This document shows, piece by piece, positions 62,813 to 64,000 of a stretch of 64,000 bases of DNA (position 1 is its first letter; the number at the start of each line of letters is the position of its first letter). Made by a program: the position numbers and the translations under genes. Under the pieces are notes generated by a model, which made no database searches, had not been told where the DNA came from, and was given only the letters and a program-made list of their open reading frames with translations. Where the stretch lies: NCBI RefSeq assembly GCF_010384365.1, contig NZ_CP048397.1, positions 7,073,683-7,137,682 on the forward strand. The letters are read 5' to 3'. The stretch is from Streptomyces sp. S4.7 (GTDB lineage Bacteria; Actinomycetota; Actinomycetes; Streptomycetales; Streptomycetaceae).

Positions 62813-63631
62813 CTAACGTTTGATGCCTACGCCTGCCAGCAGGCTGATCTGCGCGTCCGTGATCTCGGCCGCGTGCGCGGCGGGCTCGGCCGGACGCCAG
62901 CGGTGGCAGCAGCAGATGCCGGGGTCGACCAGGTCGAGCCCGTCGAAGAAACGGCGGACTTCGCCGTGTGAACGGAACTGCACCGGAGACCCGGACTTCG
63001 TGTAGACCTCCGCGACCTTGTTCCAGGTGACGGGGTCGAAGTCGGGCGTGCAGTGGTTCATCGCGAGGGCGCTGCCCGCCGGGAGTGGGTCGAGGAGCCG
63101 GCGGACGATGGCGTACGGGTCGTGGGGGTCGGTGATGAAGTGCATGAGCGCGTTGAGGGACAGGGCGATGGGCTGGTCGAAGTCCAGCACCCCCGCGTCC
63201 TCCACGGCTTCCATCAGCGCGTCGGGGTCGGTAACGCTGGCCTGGACGTAGGCCGTGCGTCCCTGTGTCGTGCTGCGCATGAGGCGTTCGGCGTACTTCA
63301 GGACGAGCGGGTCGTTGTCCGCGTACACGACGCGGGCGTCGCGTGCGACGGACTGGGCGATCTGGTGCAGGTTGGGCTCGGTCGGGATGCCCGTGCCGAT
63401 GTCGAGCCACTGGCGGATGCCGTACTCCTGCGCCAGGACCCGGGTGGCCCGGTGCATGAACGCGCGGTTCTCGCGCGCGGTCATGTAGATGCCGGGGTGA
63501 GCCTGGGCGGCGACCAGGGCCGCCTCCTTGTCTATCTCGAAGTGGTCCTTGCCGCCGAGGAAGTAGTCGTACATCCGGGCCGAGTGCGCCTTGCTCGTGT
63601 CGAGATCCTGGCCGGCGTGCCTGGTGCTCAT
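62813..63631 (-). CDS. SAM-dependent methyltransferase (PF04672)
   Basis: 272 aa from ATG 63631, with GGGGAG upstream. Hallmarks are SARMYDYFLGGKDHFEIDKEAA, WLDIGTGIPT and VVYADNDPLV. It is a paralogue of 16153-16965. The substrate is unknown. It lies 82 nt downstream of the DUF397 gene on the same strand; this trio with an HTH regulator is common in Streptomyces. Confidence 0.88.
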   Translation of the reverse strand: MSTRHAGQDLDTSKAHSARMYDYFLGGKDHFEIDKEAALVAAQAHPGIYMTARENRAFMHRATRVLAQEYGIRQWLDIGTGIPTEPNLHQIAQSVARDARVVYADNDPLVLKYAERLMRSTTQGRTAYVQASVTDPDALMEAVEDAGVLDFDQPIALSLNALMHFITDPHDPYAIVRRLLDPLPAGSALAMNHCTPDFDPVTWNKVAEVYTKSGSPVQFRSHGEVRRFFDGLDLVDPGICCCHRWRPAEPAAHAAEITDAQISLLAGVGIKR

Positions 63632-63713
63632 GTTCTCCCCTTCATGCCTGTGTCTGTCGGCCCGCAGGCCAGGGACGGAGACGGTGCCGTCGTCCCTTCT
63701 GCTCACCGTCGGA

Positions 63714-63965
63714 TCACCCGGCGGTCAAGTGGTCGGCCAAGCCCTCTTTGACTCCGCGGACGAACGCGGTGATCTCCTCCGGCGTGTAGATCAGCGCCGG
63801 GCCGGCCGGGTCGGCGGACTGCCGTACGGCCACGCGGCCATCGGCGAGTTGTTTCGTCTCGACACACTGGCCGCCGTTCGGCCCGCTCCAGGGACGTTCC
63901 CAGCCCTGTTCCCCGAGACTGTGTGCCGGCATGCCGTTGTAGACGCCCTCGTCGGTCATCGTCAT
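63714..63965 (-). CDS. DUF397-family protein
   Basis: 83 aa. WERPWSGPNGGQCVETKQLADGRVAVRQSADPAGPALIYTPEEITAFVRGVKEG is the DUF397 signature. AAGGAG lies before ATG 63965. These small proteins pair with XRE-type regulators and can act as their antagonists. The upstream frame at 63962-64000 overlaps the start (ATGA). Confidence 0.87.
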   Translation of the reverse strand: MTMTDEGVYNGMPAHSLGEQGWERPWSGPNGGQCVETKQLADGRVAVRQSADPAGPALIYTPEEITAFVRGVKEGLADHLTAG

Positions 63966-64000
63966 GAGTACTCCTTGCGCATGCGGTTCAGGAGCGCTTT
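63962..64000 (-). CDS. C-terminal end of an upstream gene (likely XRE regulator), partial
   Basis: The final 12 codons read KALLNRMRKEYS and stop in a TGA overlapping the DUF397 ATG. The usual partner of DUF397 genes is an XRE-family HTH regulator, but only this tail is visible. Confidence 0.45.
   Translation of the reverse strand, partial: KALLNRMRKEYS

Overview
The window is a high-GC, gene-dense actinobacterial chromosome segment. It reads as Streptomyces: strong third-position G/C bias, TAG/TGA stops, many GTG starts, ATGA translational overlaps, and Streptomyces-type families (WhiB, DUF397 with an HTH partner, PF04672 methyltransferases, DUF6233, class F sortase, ECF sigma factor with ZAS protein, ergothioneine genes). 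The order sdhCAB / lysR / rmdA-like gene / methyltransferase / two-repeat lipoprotein matches, from memory, the SCO0922-SCO0930 block of S. coelicolor, which points to the arm side of the chromosome core. No rRNA, tRNA, CRISPR array, complete insertion sequence or prophage was seen.

Region 1 (1-9.8 kb): an amidohydrolase (partial), an Fpg/Nei glycosylase and an orphan anti-sigma factor. Then comes a LytTR regulator - small membrane protein - solute:sodium symporter - LytS-type kinase module, likely a carboxylate (acetate/pyruvate-like) sensing and uptake unit. An ECF sigma factor overlaps a tiny ZAS protein tail to tail and diverges from a CapA-like lipoprotein across an AT-rich palindromic patch. 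A universal stress protein follows.

Region 2 (10-16 kb): cell-surface genes. These are a polysaccharide deacetylase, a class F sortase, two paralogous secreted proteins with a shared non-LPxTG C-terminal anchor, a Pro-rich protein with a DUF4239 membrane protein, and a two-repeat lipoprotein.

Region 3 (16-29 kb): a PF04672 methyltransferase coupled to a PAS-GGDEF-EAL protein (RmdA), a LysR regulator divergent from sdhCAB, an LLM flavin oxidoreductase, a HAD phosphatase, dodecin, an orphan sugar-binding lipoprotein, and an olsB/plsC-like acyltransferase pair (ornithine-lipid type).

Region 4 (29-47 kb): egtABCD (ergothioneine) on the minus strand, a PARG-like protein convergent with a MazF-like protein, a hydrolase/LacI pair, thiolase, thioredoxin and a disulfide oxidoreductase. 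A HEAT-like gene broken by two frameshifts follows, then a short UvrA-family ATPase, a CorA transporter and a CDF transporter.

Region 5 (47-57 kb): VOC proteins, small unknown proteins, a HATPase protein and a WhiB protein. A two-part NHEJ set (LigD-type polymerase and Ku) brackets a TPR protein, a pirin, a GNAT remnant, a frameshifted MFS gene and a DUF6233 gene.

Region 6 (57.3-64 kb): looser and decaying. It holds a MarR regulator, an isochorismatase-family hydrolase, relics of an ABC substrate-binding protein, an intact YjdJ-like GNAT, a frameshifted YjdI-like ferredoxin, a truncated SnoaL-like gene and a glutaminase-STAS fusion. Five copies of a palindrome (W)TGA-N4-TCAA lie in front of or between these genes and look like one MarR regulon. 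The window ends with a second PF04672 methyltransferase and a DUF397 protein coupled to the tail of an upstream gene.

The most interesting candidates are the class F sortase with its paired LPxTG-less substrates, the MarR palindrome regulon, the convergent sigma/ZAS arrangement, and a recurring leaderless promoter layout.
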